A stretch of 64,000 nt of DNA from Dyella amyloliquefaciens (GCF_004296575.1 NZ_SAYT01000007.1:558001-622000), one strand, 5' to 3'. Counted from the first letter of the stretch, positions 19,431-30,456 are shown. A program made the numbers and translations. Notes: a model not told the origin generated them from the sequence alone.

Positions 19431-20639
19431 TCAGAGACCAAGAAGCATGCGCTGCGGGTTTTCCAGCTGGTTCTTGATGTCGACCAGGAACAGCACCGCG
19501 TCCTTGCCGTCGATGATGCGATGGTCGTAGGACAGCGCCAGGTACATCATCGGGGCGGCGATCACCTGGCCGTTCTCGACGATGGGACGCTCCTTGATGG
19601 TGTGCATGCCCAGGATGGCGCTCTGCGGCGGGTTCACGATCGGGGTCGACAGCAGCGAACCGAAGGTGCCGCCGTTGGTGATGGTGAAGGTGCCGCCCTG
19701 CAGGTCGTCCAGGCCCAGCTTGCCGTCACGCGCCTTCTTGGCGTAGTTGAGGATGCCCTTCTCGACATCGGCGAAGCCCATGTCCTGCACGTCGCGCAGC
19801 ACCGGCGTCACCAGGCCCTTGTCGGTGGACACGGCGATGGAGATGTCCTGGTAGCCGTGATAGATGACGTCGTTGCCATCGACCGAAGCGTTGACGATCG
19901 GGTGACGCTTCAGCGCTTCGGCGGCGGCCTTGACGAAGAAGCTCATGAAGCCAAGCTTCACGCCGTTGGTCTTCTCGAACGACTCGCCCAGCGCCTTGCG
20001 CATCTTCACCACTTCGGCCAGGTTCACTTCGTTGAACGAGGTGAGCATGGCGATAGAGTTCTTCGACTGCATCAGGCGCTCGGCGATGCGGGCGCGCATG
20101 CGGGTCATCGGCACGCGCTCTTCCGGACGGGCGCCCGGGGTCGGCTTGGCAGCCGGTGCAGCGGCAGCGGCGGGAGCGCCACCCTTGCCGTAATTGACCA
20201 GGTCTTCCTTGGTCACGCGGCCGTCGCGGCCGGTGCCGGCAACCTGCGATGCGTCGATGTTCTGCTCGGTGGCCACGCGCAGGCCGGCCGGCGACAGGTC
20301 GGCGTTGCCAGCCTTGGCGGCAGCCGGAGCGGCCGGGGCAGCAGCGGCCGGAGCCGGAGCCGCGGCGGGGGCAGCAGCCGGGGCCGGGGCAGCGGCGGCA
20401 GCGCCTTCCTCGATCACCGCGATGACCTGCTGGCTGGTCACGGTGTCACCGGACTGGAACTTGATTTCCTTCAGCACGCCGTCCACCGGGGAGGGCACTT
20501 CCAGCACGACCTTGTCGGTTTCGAGGTCGACCAGGTTCTCGTCGCGCTTGACCGCTTCGCCGGCCTTCTTGTGCCAGGTGGCGATGGTGGCGTCGGAGAC
20601 GGATTCGGGCAGGACGGGGACTTTGACTTCGATGGACAT
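19431..20639 (-). CDS. sucB: 2-oxoglutarate dehydrogenase E2, dihydrolipoyl succinyltransferase
   Basis: SucB is the core of the 2-oxoglutarate dehydrogenase complex and transfers the succinyl group to CoA. The 402-residue product has one lipoyl domain (lipoylated Lys43 in [11 protein letters not shown]), a long Ala/Pro linker (about 86-117), the peripheral-subunit-binding domain ([32 protein letters not shown] cut here for reference to residues 122-155) and the acyltransferase domain with the catalytic HxxxD in [12 protein letters not shown] near the C-terminus. The ATG at 20639 has AAGGAA upstream and gives the standard [14 protein letters not shown]. It is 83 bp after sucA. Confidence 0.97.
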   Translation of the reverse strand: MSIEVKVPVLPESVSDATIATWHKKAGEAVKRDENLVDLETDKVVLEVPSPVDGVLKEIKFQSGDTVTSQQVIAVIEEGAAAAAPAPAAAPAAAPAPAAAAPAAPAAAKAGNADLSPAGLRVATEQNIDASQVAGTGRDGRVTKEDLVNYGKGGAPAAAAAPAAKPTPGARPEERVPMTRMRARIAERLMQSKNSIAMLTSFNEVNLAEVVKMRKALGESFEKTNGVKLGFMSFFVKAAAEALKRHPIVNASVDGNDVIYHGYQDISIAVSTDKGLVTPVLRDVQDMGFADVEKGILNYAKKARDGKLGLDDLQGGTFTITNGGTFGSLLSTPIVNPPQSAILGMHTIKERPIVENGQVIAAPMMYLALSYDHRIIDGKDAVLFLVDIKNQLENPQRMLLGL

Positions 20640-20722
20640 AAATGTTCCTTGAGTTAGTGCATCCATCCCTGGACGCTAAAGTCAAAAAGCGGCCATCCGT
20701 GGCCGCACTTTTCAGGATGTCT

Positions 20723-23569
20723 TTATTCGGCCGAGTGGTCGGTGCCGATCGGCGCGACCAGTGCCTGCTCGACGAGTGCCGCCTGCTCAGCGACGTGGGT
20801 ATTGAGGTGACCCGCCGCCGGGGCCGGCGAACGTGCGCGGCCAGCGTAGGACAGGCTCTGCTTGCTGCTGATGCAGGCCTGCAGGTGATGGCGGATCTGG
20901 AACCAGGCGCCCTGGTTCATCGGTTCTTCCTGACACCAGATGACTTCCTTCGCGCCGCTGTACTTCTCGAGCTCCGCGGTGACCTGCGGACGCGGGAACG
21001 GATACAGCTGCTCGACGCGCACGATGGCCACGTCGTTGGCGCCACGCTTCTCCGCATCTTCCAGCAGGTCGTAGTAGACCTTGCCCGAGCACAGCACCAC
21101 GCGCTTGACCTTCTTGGCGGCCAGGTCGCGATGCTCCGGGATTACCAGCTGGAAGCTGCCGGTGGCCAGCTCGTCCAGCGTCGACACGGCCAGCTTGTGG
21201 CGCAGCAGCGACTTGGGCGTCATCACGATCAGCGGCTTGCGGGTCGGACGGACCATCTGGCGGCGGATCATGTGGAACGCCTGGGCCGGCGTGGTCGGCA
21301 CGCAGACCTGCATGTTGTCCAGCGCGCACAGCTGCAGGAAGCGCTCGAGGCGGGCGGAGGAGTGCTCCGGGCCCTGGCCTTCGTAGCCGTGGGGCAGGAA
21401 CAGCGCCAGGCCGCACAGGCGGTTCCACTTGGATTCGCCCGAGCTGATGAACTGGTCGATCACCACCTGGGCGCCATTGGCGAAGTCGCCGAACTGGCCT
21501 TCCCAGATATGCAGGGTGAACGGGTCGGTGGTGGCGCTGCCGTATTCGAACGCCATGACCGCTTCTTCGCTGAGCAGCGAGTCGATGACTTCGACGTCGG
21601 CGCCGGAGCGCACGTCGGCCAGCGGCATATAGGTATAGCCGGTCTTCTGGTCATGCAGCACGGCATGACGATGGAAGAACGTACCGCGGCCCACGTCCTG
21701 GCCGACCAGGCGCAGGTTGTAGTTTTCGTCGATGAGCGTGGCGTAGGCCAGGTTCTCGGCGAAGCCCCAGTCGCCCGCCTGCTCGCCGGCGGCCATCTTG
21801 GCGCGGTCTTCGTAGATCTTGGCCACGCGCGACTGCAGCGTCATGTCCTTGGGCACGACCAGGATCTGGTTGGCCAGTTCGACCAGGCGCTGCTTCGAAT
21901 AACCGGTATTGGTCTCGGTGGACAGCTTGCCGCCGATGAACTTGTCCCAGTCGACCTCGATGTCCTTGATAAGGGCCGTGGTCAGTTCGGTCATCGGCTC
22001 GCCCGCCTCGAGGCGGCTGCGGTAGTCCTCGAACATCTTCTGGCCGTCGCCGTCGGCGATCACGCCCTGCTTGACCAGCTCCTGCGCATACAGGTCGCGG
22101 GTGGTCGGGCGCTTGCGGATGATCTGGTACATCACCGGCTGCGTGGCGGACGGCTCGTCGGCCTCGTTGTGGCCGTGGCGGCGGTAGCACACCAAGTCGA
22201 TCACCACGTCCTTGCGGAACTCCTTGCGGAAGTCATAGGCAAGGCGGGTGGCCTGGATCACCGCTTCCGGGTCGTCGCCGTTCACGTGGAACACCGGCGC
22301 ATTCACCATCTTGGCGATGTCGGTGCAGTACAGCGTGGAGCGGGTGTCCTGCGGGTTGGAGGTGGTGAAGCCCACCTGGTTGTTCACCACGATGTGCAGG
22401 CTGCCGCCGATCTTGAACCCGCGGGCCTGGGACATGTTGAACAATTCCATGTTCACGCCCTGGCCGGCCAGCGCCGAGTCGCCGTGCACGATGACGGCCA
22501 TCGACTGCTTGCGCTCGGTGTCGCGGCGACGGATCTGGCGCGAATGCACCGAACCGGCCACCACCGGGTTGACGATTTCCAGGTGCGACGGGTTGAACGC
22601 CAGCGCGACGTGGGTGCCTCCATTCGGCGTCTTGACGTCGGCGGAGAAGCCCATGTGGTACTTCACGTCGCCGGAGTGGGCCGGGTCATCCGGGTGGTCC
22701 CACTTGCCTTCGAACTCGTTGAACAGGGTGCGCGGCGGCTTGCCCAGGATGTTGACCAGCATGTTGAGGCGGCCACGGTGGGCCATGCCGATCACGACTT
22801 CCTTGATGCCGTTGTCGCCCGCGGCGCGGACCACGTCGTCCACCATCGGGATCAGGCTGTCGCCGCCTTCCAGCGAGAAGCGCTTCTGGCCCACGTACTT
22901 GGTGTGCAGGTAGCGCTCGAGGCCTTCGGCCGCGGTCAGCTCGGCGAGGATGCGCTTCTTGCCCACAGCGTCGAGGCCGGCGCTGCCGTTGGCCTGCTCC
23001 ATGCGCGTGTAGAGCCAGTTGCGCTGCTCATGGTTGCTGATGTGCATGAACTCGACGCCGAGGGTGTTGGTGTACACCTTCTTCAGTCGAGCCAGCAGGT
23101 CGCGCAGCTTCATGCGCTGGCCGCCACCGGCGAAGTTGCCGCAGTCGAACTCGGTATCCAGGTCGGCGTCGGAGAGGCCGTGGAAAGCGGGCTCCAGATC
23201 CGGCGCCGGCAGCTTTTCGGCCAGGCCCAGCGGATCCAGGTTGGCGGCCAGGTGGCCGCGCGAACGGTAGGCGGTAAGGATGCGCAGTACGCCGGCTTGC
23301 TTGCGGGCGTGGGCGTCGTCCACCGGGCCTGCGGCCACGGCGACGCCGTTGCGACGCTGCTTTTGTGCAGCCTCTATACGCGCAATGGCCGCAGAGTGGG
23401 GCACGTCCCCCGACTCGCGGCCTTTGAAAGTCTCGAAGTATTTGCTCCAGGTGGCGTCGACCGACGAAGGGTCCGCCAACCAGGATTCATAGAGCTGTTC
23501 AACGTAATCGGCGTTGCCGCCGGCGAGTTGGGAGGATTCGAAAAACTCGCGGATCAGATTAGTGCTCAC
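20723..23569 (-). CDS. sucA: 2-oxoglutarate dehydrogenase E1
   Basis: SucA decarboxylates 2-oxoglutarate with thiamine diphosphate and loads the succinyl group onto E2, a key TCA step. The 948-residue product matches E. coli (933). It starts MSTNLIREFFESSQLAGGNADYVEQLYE from a GTG and has RGHLAANLDPLG near residue 85, GMAHRGRLNMLVNI, the ThDP/Mg region HGDSALAGQGVNMELFNMSQ with NNQVGFTTSNP, and the C-terminal LFLPHGYEGQGPEHSSARLERFLQL. It begins the sucA-sucB-lpd operon. A TATAAT-like -10 lies about 75 bp upstream on the minus strand. Confidence 0.97.
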   Translation of the reverse strand: MSTNLIREFFESSQLAGGNADYVEQLYESWLADPSSVDATWSKYFETFKGRESGDVPHSAAIARIEAAQKQRRNGVAVAAGPVDDAHARKQAGVLRILTAYRSRGHLAANLDPLGLAEKLPAPDLEPAFHGLSDADLDTEFDCGNFAGGGQRMKLRDLLARLKKVYTNTLGVEFMHISNHEQRNWLYTRMEQANGSAGLDAVGKKRILAELTAAEGLERYLHTKYVGQKRFSLEGGDSLIPMVDDVVRAAGDNGIKEVVIGMAHRGRLNMLVNILGKPPRTLFNEFEGKWDHPDDPAHSGDVKYHMGFSADVKTPNGGTHVALAFNPSHLEIVNPVVAGSVHSRQIRRRDTERKQSMAVIVHGDSALAGQGVNMELFNMSQARGFKIGGSLHIVVNNQVGFTTSNPQDTRSTLYCTDIAKMVNAPVFHVNGDDPEAVIQATRLAYDFRKEFRKDVVIDLVCYRRHGHNEADEPSATQPVMYQIIRKRPTTRDLYAQELVKQGVIADGDGQKMFEDYRSRLEAGEPMTELTTALIKDIEVDWDKFIGGKLSTETNTGYSKQRLVELANQILVVPKDMTLQSRVAKIYEDRAKMAAGEQAGDWGFAENLAYATLIDENYNLRLVGQDVGRGTFFHRHAVLHDQKTGYTYMPLADVRSGADVEVIDSLLSEEAVMAFEYGSATTDPFTLHIWEGQFGDFANGAQVVIDQFISSGESKWNRLCGLALFLPHGYEGQGPEHSSARLERFLQLCALDNMQVCVPTTPAQAFHMIRRQMVRPTRKPLIVMTPKSLLRHKLAVSTLDELATGSFQLVIPEHRDLAAKKVKRVVLCSGKVYYDLLEDAEKRGANDVAIVRVEQLYPFPRPQVTAELEKYSGAKEVIWCQEEPMNQGAWFQIRHHLQACISSKQSLSYAGRARSPAPAAGHLNTHVAEQAALVEQALVAPIGTDHSAE

Positions 23570-23645
23570 GTCACCACCGGTGAGGAAGGGAGGCTTGCAG
23601 CGGTTCCGGCCGGGGAGGGCCAGTTGGCTGGGAAAAATCCCGTTA

Positions 23646-23676
23646 ATTATAGCCTTGGGGTGCTGCGACGCGGCAA
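23646..23676 (-). promoter_or_regulatory. Candidate promoter of the sucA operon
   Basis: On the minus strand a perfect TATAAT lies at 23651-23646, with TTGCCG at 23676-23671 upstream. The spacer of 19 nt is long, so the -35 is uncertain. It sits about 75 bp before the GTG of sucA. Confidence 0.45.
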
Positions 23677-23818
23677 CCCAAGAAGCTCACCTGAAATGGG
23701 GTTGGTGATCGATATTTCGACCCCGAGGGTACCGACCATCGTCGTAGACCGCGGTTTTCACGGTGAATAACGCGCGTTGGCTCGTCGGGCGATGGGCGCC
23801 GCGCCGTTCAGCGAACGG

Positions 23819-24769
23819 CTAGAGATCGAGCGGCTGCAGGGCCCGTGCGGGCGCCGAACGCTCCCAGACTTCATTGAAGTGTTGCGCCAGAGGCGCCTGG
23901 GCGGCCCGGTCGCTACGTGCGGCGCGGGCGTCCGCTCGCCTCGCATCGGGCTGGAACAGGTAGCCGCCCTGGTCGGTCAGCAGGTAAGCGGAGGCGTAGG
24001 TCAGGTCGACCTCTTCCAGCGGCGTTCGGATGTGCAGCACGCTCGGCAGGCGCTGGGCCAGGGCGACCAGGCGGTGGCTGTCGCGCAGTGCCGCCTCCGG
24101 ATCGTGCAGCAGGATGCGGATCTCCGCACCGCGCCCCGAGGTGGCGATGCGCCGGAGTTCGGCCATTTCTCCGAGGCTGGCATAGAGGTCGGTGTCGAGT
24201 GCGGGCTGGTAGATGGAGAGCCGGTACCTCGCCTCGGTGAGGAGCTGCAGCCGGCTGGCCGCGATCTCGCTACGGCTTCCGGCGGGAAGCCGGCCGGCAT
24301 CACGATCCGCAGTGGCCGGGGCGTCATCGTCATCCAGTGCCAGTCGCATGGCCCGATGGAGGATGCCGGCATCCTCGAAGGTGTCGCCGTGCGCGACGAA
24401 ACCCTCGCGCTCATAGAAGGTCACTGCCGCGACCTGGGCATCCAGCGCGACGTCCGCCCGGCCCTGGGCGCGCGCCCGGGCCACCATCGAGCGCAGCAGA
24501 CCCAGTCCCACGCCCTGGCCTCGCCAGGGCTGGCGCACGGCCACCCGACCGATCTTCCCGTGGGGCGTCAGGCGGGCGCAGCCGATCGGCTCGCCCCCTT
24601 CGCTGCGGGCCAGCAGGTGGAAGGACAGCGGGTCGAGGTCGTCCCATTCGAGCGACTCGGGGACCGACTGCTCCCCCACGAAGACTTCCAGCCGGATCGC
24701 CCGCAGCGCGTCGCGGTCACCCGCGCGCGCCCAGTCGGCGTGCTCGACATGGAAGTCCTGCAATTTCAC
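23819..24769 (-). CDS. GNAT acetyltransferase with an extra C-terminal domain
   Basis: A 316-residue protein. Residues 1-150 form a GNAT domain of the YjcF/ElaA kind: IRLEVFVGEQSVPESLEWDDLD, then GCARLTPHGKIGRVAVRQPWRGQGVGLGLL with the acetyl-CoA pyrophosphate loop RGQGVG, and AVTFYEREGFVAHGDTFEDAGILHRAM. Residues 175-300 are a second domain I do not name with confidence; it looks like the phospholipase-D-like fragment often fused here (RYRLSIYQPALDTDLYAS, EIRILLHDPEAALRDSHRLV, LLTDQGGYLFQPD) but with no HKD motif. The ATG overlaps the roxA stop by 4 bp (ATGA), so translation is coupled to roxA. The acetyl acceptor is unknown. Confidence 0.82.
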   Translation of the reverse strand: MKLQDFHVEHADWARAGDRDALRAIRLEVFVGEQSVPESLEWDDLDPLSFHLLARSEGGEPIGCARLTPHGKIGRVAVRQPWRGQGVGLGLLRSMVARARAQGRADVALDAQVAAVTFYEREGFVAHGDTFEDAGILHRAMRLALDDDDAPATADRDAGRLPAGSRSEIAASRLQLLTEARYRLSIYQPALDTDLYASLGEMAELRRIATSGRGAEIRILLHDPEAALRDSHRLVALAQRLPSVLHIRTPLEEVDLTYASAYLLTDQGGYLFQPDARRADARAARSDRAAQAPLAQHFNEVWERSAPARALQPLDL

Positions 24770-25959
24770 TTCCGGCGGCCCTTGCGCACGACCAGGTGGC
24801 CATCATTGACCAGGGCCAGCAACAGGCCGGCTTCGGCCGCCGACAAGTTCTTGCCGGGGGTGAGTTCCCGCTCGCTGCAAAGCTGCAGGGCCGACTCCAC
24901 CGAGGCGGGGTAGGCGTGGCCGTTGACGAACAGCGTGGCGCCGCGCTTGCCGCGTGCCCACGCCATGCGTGCCCAGGGATGGCGTAGCAGCGAGGCACCG
25001 GCGTCCAGTTGCTTGCGCAGGGCGGCCTCGGTCAGCTCCTTCTCCGGCGGCACCGGCATCTGGGCATTGCGATAGCGGGTGATGAAACGCCCGAACCAGT
25101 CGGTGAGGGGGGCGTCGTCCAGTCCGGCCGCGAAGGGCAGGGCCAGACGGAGGCGGGCCAGCGCCGCGCGATCGATCTCGCCGACGGCCTTGACCGGGGC
25201 CAGGTCGGGGTCGGCGTAGCGCAGTTCGTCGGGCAGGCGTTCGGCGAGGTAGTCCGCCAGGTCGCCGGTCAGCTCGGCCCGGGACGGGGCGCGCATGCCC
25301 ACCGAGATGGTCATGCAGGGACCGCCGAAGGCCACGCCGTCGTGCGGTACGTCCGGCGGCAGGTAGAGCATGTCGCCCGGCTCGAGCAACCACTCGTGGG
25401 TGGGTTCGAAGTGGGCGAGCTGCTTCAGTTCCACGTCCGGGCGGAAATCCTTGGGCGCGGCGGGGTCGGTGCTGATGGCCCAGTGGCGCTGGCCGATGCC
25501 CTGCAACAGGAACACGTCGTACTGGTCCACGTGCGCGCCCACGCCGCCACCCGGCTCCGCGTAGGAAATCATGATGTCGTCCAGGCGCCAGCTTGGCAGG
25601 AAGCTGAACTGCTCGAGCAGGGCGGCCACGTCGGCGTCCCACTTGTCGACGTCCTGCACCAGCAGGGTCCAGTTGCGGTCGGGCGTGCTGGCGAAGTCCT
25701 TCTCGGTCAGCGGGCCGGACTTGATCTTCCAGCGGTCGCGGGCCTCGTCATGGATGATCAGGCGCGACAGGGCGGTTTCTTCCAGCGCCAGGCCGGCCAG
25801 GTCGTCCGGCTGGATCGGCGGCTCGAAACCGGGGAAGGCTTGGCGGATCAGCAGGGGGTGCTTCTGCCAGTAGTCGCGCAGGAACTGCGCCGGGCTCATG
25901 CCCAGGGGCTGCTTGGCGGAGCCGCGGACTTCGATGGGGAGGGGGAGTGGTGTAGTCAT
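24766..25959 (-). CDS. roxA: Ribosomal protein uL16 arginine hydroxylase (JmjC-type ribosomal oxygenase)
   Basis: RoxA (YcfD) is an Fe(II)/2-oxoglutarate oxygenase that hydroxylates an arginine of ribosomal protein L16. The 397-residue product has the N-terminal KHPLLIRQAFPGFEPPI, the JmjC barrel with the iron ligands in GAHVDQYDVFLLQ (HxD) and PHDGVAFG (distal His), and SWRLDDIMISYAEPGGGVG between. A C-terminal dimerisation and winged-helix-like part follows from about residue 250, with the typical ending FVNGHAYPAS. It is slightly longer than E. coli YcfD (373). It is the first of two coupled genes; the GNAT gene overlaps its stop codon. Its promoter region is shared with the divergent cysJ. 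Confidence 0.92.
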   Translation of the reverse strand: MTTPLPLPIEVRGSAKQPLGMSPAQFLRDYWQKHPLLIRQAFPGFEPPIQPDDLAGLALEETALSRLIIHDEARDRWKIKSGPLTEKDFASTPDRNWTLLVQDVDKWDADVAALLEQFSFLPSWRLDDIMISYAEPGGGVGAHVDQYDVFLLQGIGQRHWAISTDPAAPKDFRPDVELKQLAHFEPTHEWLLEPGDMLYLPPDVPHDGVAFGGPCMTISVGMRAPSRAELTGDLADYLAERLPDELRYADPDLAPVKAVGEIDRAALARLRLALPFAAGLDDAPLTDWFGRFITRYRNAQMPVPPEKELTEAALRKQLDAGASLLRHPWARMAWARGKRGATLFVNGHAYPASVESALQLCSERELTPGKNLSAAEAGLLLALVNDGHLVVRKGRRK

Positions 25960-26172
25960 CGGGCCATTCTAAGCCAACCCGGCTCGATGTCCGGTTGATC
26001 GTGGTCAGTGCGTGAAGGAAGGCGGCCCGGGCGGCAGGCCGGCGCCTGGCGTGGCTGATCTCCCGGGAAATAAGCCCGAGGACATGTGCATATGCCAACA
26101 CGTCCTTTCACATGACAAAACGCGATGACTACTTTGGGTGGCCAGATGTATGGACGTCCAAAGGAAGTCGAT

Positions 26173-27972
26173 GTGAATGCGGTCGTTGCGATGGAAAATC
26201 GCCTGCCATCGATAGATGCCTCAAGGCTGGCAGCCCTTGAGCGGGTCGCCGATGGACTGGGCTCCGCCGAGCTTTACTGGATCGCCGCGTGGAGCGCCGC
26301 CAGGGCGGAGCGCCTGCAACGGGGCGAAGCCAGCGTGTCGGTCGCGAAGGCCCCGGCCGAGCAGCTCACCATTCTCTACGGCAGCCAGACCGGCCAGGCC
26401 AGGCGCGTGGCCTCCCAGCTGCATGCGCGTGCCGAAGCCGCGGGCCTTGCCGCGCGGCTGGTCCGCGCTGATGCGTATCCGCAGCGCGATCTGGCCAAGG
26501 AAACCCACCTCGTCGTGGTGATCAGCACCCAGGGCGATGCCGAGCCGCCGGATGACGCCCGCGGGCTGGTCGAATTCGTGCTGGGCAAGCGTGCACCGAA
26601 GCTGCCCGGCCTGCATTTCGCCGTGCTGGGCCTGGGCGATTCCAGCTACCCGGAGTTCTGCGCCATCGGCCGGCAGCTCGACGAACGGCTGGCGGGACTG
26701 GGCGCAACGCGCTTCGCTGCATTCGGCGAGGCCGACGTGGATGTTGATGCCGTGGCCTCGCCCTGGTCGGACAGCACGCTGGAGCAGGCGAAGCAGGCGC
26801 TGGGTACAACACAGCCGGCGCGGGTCACCACGTTGCAATCCGTGCCCCATCGCGCGACGCCTACCCGCGAGCGTCCCTTTCTCGCGCCGGTACTGGACAA
26901 CCAGTCGATCGTGGCGCGCGACGCGGGGCGCGACGTACGCCATGTGGAGCTGTCGCTTGAGGCTTCGGGCCTGAGCTATGAGCCCGGTGATTCGCTGGGC
27001 GTGTGGCCGCGTAATCCGTCGGTGCTGGTGGACCAGTGGCTCGCTTCATTGAAGCTGGATGGCGAGCAGGCGGTGGCCCATGACGGTCGCAACCTGCCGC
27101 TGCGGCAATGGCTGTCCACCGAGCGCGAACTGACGCGCCTGAGTCGCCCGCTGGTCGCCGTGCTGGCAGATGCCAGTGGCGACGAGGATCTGGCCCGACT
27201 GCTGCGTCCGGACCAGTCCGCCACGCTGGCGAAGCTGATGGCGGATCACCAGCCCATCGATCTGTGGCGCCGCTATCACAGCGCATGGTCGGCGGAAGAA
27301 CTGGTAGCGGCGCTGCGTCCGCTGACGTCGCGCCTGTACTCCATCGCTTCCAGCCAGAAGGCGGTAGGCGAAGAAGTGCATCTCACCGTGGGCGTGGTGG
27401 ATTACCTCGCGCACGGCGAACGCCATTGGGGCGCGGCTTCGTCATTCCTTGCACAGGCAGGTGACGAGCAGCCGCTGCCGATCTATATCGAACCCAACGA
27501 GCGCTTCCGCCTTCCGCAGGACGATGCGCGCGACATCATCATGATCGGCCCTGGCACGGGTGTCGCACCGTTCCGTGCCTTCGTGCAGGAGCGCCGCGAA
27601 ACCGCAGCGCGAGGACGCAATTGGCTGTTCTTCGGCAATCGCCACTTCACCAGCGAGTTTCTCTACCAGGTGGAATGGCAGGCGGCGCTGCGCGATGGCT
27701 CATTGCACCGGCTTGACCTGGCTTTCTCGCGCGACGACGCGGCCAAGGTCTACGTGCAGCAGCGCCTGCGCGAGCAGGGCCGCGAGCTCTATGCGTGGCT
27801 GCAGGACGGCGCCCATCTGTATGTCTGCGGCGACGCCAACCACATGGCGAAGGACGTGCACGCGGCACTGATCGACGTGGCCGTCGCGCATGGCGGACAT
27901 ACACCGGAACAGGCGAAGGAATGGCTGTCCGGCCTCCTGCAACAAGGGCGCTATGCCCGCGACGTGTACTGA
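26173..27972 (+). CDS. cysJ: Sulfite reductase (NADPH) flavoprotein, alpha subunit
   Basis: CysJ takes electrons from NADPH through FAD and FMN to CysI, which reduces sulfite to sulfide. The N-terminal flavodoxin domain has the FMN loop GSQTG at residues 70-74 and [12 protein letters not shown] near 155; the FAD domain follows with RLYSIASS, and the NADP domain with [16 protein letters not shown], ending in the usual GRYARDVY. Several in-frame starts exist (ATG 26125, ATG 26146, GTG 26173, ATG 26191). I prefer GTG 26173 because AAGGAAG lies 5 nt upstream and the product is then 599 residues, the length of E. coli CysJ. It heads cysJ-cysI-cysH. Confidence 0.95.
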   Translation: MNAVVAMENRLPSIDASRLAALERVADGLGSAELYWIAAWSAARAERLQRGEASVSVAKAPAEQLTILYGSQTGQARRVASQLHARAEAAGLAARLVRADAYPQRDLAKETHLVVVISTQGDAEPPDDARGLVEFVLGKRAPKLPGLHFAVLGLGDSSYPEFCAIGRQLDERLAGLGATRFAAFGEADVDVDAVASPWSDSTLEQAKQALGTTQPARVTTLQSVPHRATPTRERPFLAPVLDNQSIVARDAGRDVRHVELSLEASGLSYEPGDSLGVWPRNPSVLVDQWLASLKLDGEQAVAHDGRNLPLRQWLSTERELTRLSRPLVAVLADASGDEDLARLLRPDQSATLAKLMADHQPIDLWRRYHSAWSAEELVAALRPLTSRLYSIASSQKAVGEEVHLTVGVVDYLAHGERHWGAASSFLAQAGDEQPLPIYIEPNERFRLPQDDARDIIMIGPGTGVAPFRAFVQERRETAARGRNWLFFGNRHFTSEFLYQVEWQAALRDGSLHRLDLAFSRDDAAKVYVQQRLREQGRELYAWLQDGAHLYVCGDANHMAKDVHAALIDVAVAHGGHTPEQAKEWLSGLLQQGRYARDVY

Positions 27973-27973
27973 C

Positions 27974-29668
27974 ATGAGCACCGAGCTTTCCGATCTCGAA
28001 CGCATCAAGGCCGAGAGCCGCCACCTGCGCGGCACCCTGGCCGAAGGTCTGCGCGACCCGGTCACCAACGCCATCAGCGAAGACGACAACAAGTTGCTGA
28101 AGTTCCACGGCAGCTACCTGCAGGACGACCGCGACCTGCGCGACGAGCGGCGCCGGCAAAAGCTGGAACCGGCGTATGCGTTCATGCTGCGTGCGCGCCT
28201 TCCCTCGGGCGTGCTAACCCCGGCGCAATGGCTTGTTTTCGATCGTCTCGCCCGCGAGTACGCCAATGGCACGCTGCGTATCACCACGCGGCAGACCTTC
28301 CAGTGGCACGGCATCATCAAGCGCCACCTCAAGCCCACCATCGCCGCGATCCACGAGGCGCTGGCCACCACGATCGCGGCTTGCGGCGACGTGGTGCGCA
28401 ACGTGGTGAGCACGCCGAACCCGGTGGAGTCCGAAGCGCACGCGCAGGCCTATCAGTGGGCCACGTATCTGTCCGAAGAGCTGTCGCCGAAGACGCGCGC
28501 GTATCACGAGATATGGCTCGACGGCGAGCCGCTGGTGGACGAGCCCAAGCAAGAGGAGCCGCTGTACGGAACCACGTATCTGCCGCGCAAGTTCAAGATC
28601 GGCCTGGCGATACCGCCGCTCAACGATATCGACGTGTTTGCGCAGGATCTCGGCCTGATCGCCATTATCGAGGCCGGTGAGTTGAAGGGCTTCAACGTCG
28701 CGGTCGGCGGTGGCATGGGTGCCACGCATGGCGACGGCTCGACCTATCCGCGCCTTGCCAGCGTGATGGGATTCGTTACGCCGGATCGCGTGCTGGCCGT
28801 GGCCGAAGCCGCGGTGGCCGTCCAGCGCGACTGGGGCAATCGCAGCGAGCGCAAGCATGCGCGCCTGAAGTACACCATCGACAAGCACGGGTTGGCCGCA
28901 TTCAAGGCGGAAGTGGAAAAGCGCCTCGGCTTTGCACTGTCGCCCGAGCGCGCCTTCCACTTCGATCACAACGGTGACCGTTACGGCTGGGTCGAAGGCA
29001 GCGACGGTCGCTGGCACCTCACCTTGCAGATCGAATCCGGCCGCCTGGCCGACGTGGGTGAACGACGCTGGCTGACCGGCCTGCGTGAACTCGCCAACGT
29101 GCACCAGGGCGATTTCCGGCTCACCTGCAACCAGAACGTGATCATCGCCAACGTTGCCGTCGACCAGCGCGCGCACATCGATGCCATCGTGGCGGCACAC
29201 GGCCTGGATGGCTATCGTACGGATAGCGGCATTCGGCGCCACGCTGTGGCCTGCGTGGCCTTGCCGACCTGCGGGCTGGCGATGGCTGAAAGCGAGCGCT
29301 ATCTCCCGGCGATCCTGCCCAAGCTGGAGGCCTTGCTCGAAAGCCATGGCCTGAGAGACGCGCCGATCCTGTTGCGCCTGTCCGGTTGCCCCAACGGTTG
29401 CTCGCGGCCATACCTGGGCGAGATCGCGCTGGTCGGACGCGGACCGGGTCGCTACGACCTGCGACTGGGTGCGGACTTCCGTGGGCAGCGGCTCAACCGG
29501 TCCTATCGCGAGAACGTCGACGAAGCAGCGATTCTCGAAGCCCTTGCGCCGCTGTTCGCCGGTTACGCGGCCGAACGTCTGCAGGGCGAGTACTTCGGCG
29601 ATTTCCTGGTCCGCTCCGGTGTGATTGCCGACCAGGCGAAGCCGGTGGTGGACGAGGTGGCGGCATGA
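27974..29668 (+). CDS. cysI: Sulfite reductase (NADPH) hemoprotein, beta subunit
   Basis: CysI holds siroheme and a 4Fe-4S cluster and carries out the six-electron reduction of sulfite to sulfide. The 564-residue product has all four cluster/siroheme cysteines: Cys427 and Cys433 in [10 protein letters not shown], and Cys472 and Cys476 in [10 protein letters not shown]. The N-terminal repeat has [33 protein letters not shown] sequence (residues about 50-80) and [13 protein letters not shown]. The ATG is 1 nt after the cysJ stop and the stop overlaps the cysH start (ATGA), so the three are translated together. Its siroheme would come from the CysG encoded at 34639. Confidence 0.97.
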   Translation: MSTELSDLERIKAESRHLRGTLAEGLRDPVTNAISEDDNKLLKFHGSYLQDDRDLRDERRRQKLEPAYAFMLRARLPSGVLTPAQWLVFDRLAREYANGTLRITTRQTFQWHGIIKRHLKPTIAAIHEALATTIAACGDVVRNVVSTPNPVESEAHAQAYQWATYLSEELSPKTRAYHEIWLDGEPLVDEPKQEEPLYGTTYLPRKFKIGLAIPPLNDIDVFAQDLGLIAIIEAGELKGFNVAVGGGMGATHGDGSTYPRLASVMGFVTPDRVLAVAEAAVAVQRDWGNRSERKHARLKYTIDKHGLAAFKAEVEKRLGFALSPERAFHFDHNGDRYGWVEGSDGRWHLTLQIESGRLADVGERRWLTGLRELANVHQGDFRLTCNQNVIIANVAVDQRAHIDAIVAAHGLDGYRTDSGIRRHAVACVALPTCGLAMAESERYLPAILPKLEALLESHGLRDAPILLRLSGCPNGCSRPYLGEIALVGRGPGRYDLRLGADFRGQRLNRSYRENVDEAAILEALAPLFAGYAAERLQGEYFGDFLVRSGVIADQAKPVVDEVAA

Positions 29669-30387
29669 AGCAGGTGCTGCTTGAGGATGCGCAGCACGAT
29701 CCCAAGGCATCAAGTGAGCTGAACGAGTGGCTGGGTACGCTGAGCGGCGAGCGGCGCGTGGTGTGGGCATTGGCTTATGCGCCGGGTACCCACGTGCTGT
29801 CCTCTAGCTTCGGCGCGCAGGCCGCGGTGTCCCTGCACCTGTTGACGCGGCTGCGGCCCGACCTGCCCGTGGTGTTGATCGATACCGGCTACCTGTTTCC
29901 CGAGACCTACCAGTTCATTGACGAACTGCGTGGCCGGCTGAGCCTGAATCTGCAGGTCTATAGCGCCACCGAAAGCCCGGCCTGGATGGAGGCGCGCGAA
30001 GGGCGGTTGTGGGAGCAGGGCGTGCCGGGCATCGATCGCTACAACCAGTTGCGCAAGGTGGAGCCGATGCAGCGTGCGCTGGCAGAGCTGCAGGCGGGTA
30101 CCTGGTTTGCTGGCCTCAGGCGCAGCCAGGCACGCACGCGTGCCGCCATCCCCTATGCCGAACACCGCGACGGACGCTGGAAATTCCATCCCATCGCGGA
30201 CTGGACCGATCGCGACGTAGGCATGTACCTGCGCCGCCACGGCTTGCCTTATCACCCGTTGTGGGACCAGGGCTACATCTCCATCGGCGACGTGCACACC
30301 ACGCATCGCTGGGAGCCCGGTTCCGATCTCGATACCACACGCTTCTTCGGACTCAAGCGCGAATGCGGCCTGCACGGACTGGCTTGA
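29665..30387 (+). CDS. cysH: Phosphoadenylylsulfate (PAPS) reductase
   Basis: CysH reduces PAPS to sulfite with thioredoxin or glutaredoxin. The 240-residue product has [15 protein letters not shown] (the ATP-pyrophosphatase-like P-loop), [29 protein letters not shown] and the C-terminal catalytic Cys234 in KRECGLHG. The CC...CxxC motifs of the iron-sulfur APS reductases are absent, so PAPS is the expected substrate. This fits the APS kinase domain encoded by the next gene. The ATG overlaps the cysI stop. Confidence 0.96.
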   Translation: MKQVLLEDAQHDPKASSELNEWLGTLSGERRVVWALAYAPGTHVLSSSFGAQAAVSLHLLTRLRPDLPVVLIDTGYLFPETYQFIDELRGRLSLNLQVYSATESPAWMEAREGRLWEQGVPGIDRYNQLRKVEPMQRALAELQAGTWFAGLRRSQARTRAAIPYAEHRDGRWKFHPIADWTDRDVGMYLRRHGLPYHPLWDQGYISIGDVHTTHRWEPGSDLDTTRFFGLKRECGLHGLA

Positions 30388-30456
30388 TCGCCACGGCCGC
30401 CACAACCAGCCCAGCGCACGACGCTGGCCGATGCCCCGACACGACAAGAAAACACC

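Noticed and set aside
20642-23770. A 1,042-codon open frame on the plus strand across sucA
   Set aside because: It mirrors sucA, which has full-length homology and all catalytic motifs. The antisense product is His/Arg/Ala/Val-rich, as expected from reading a GC-rich gene backwards.
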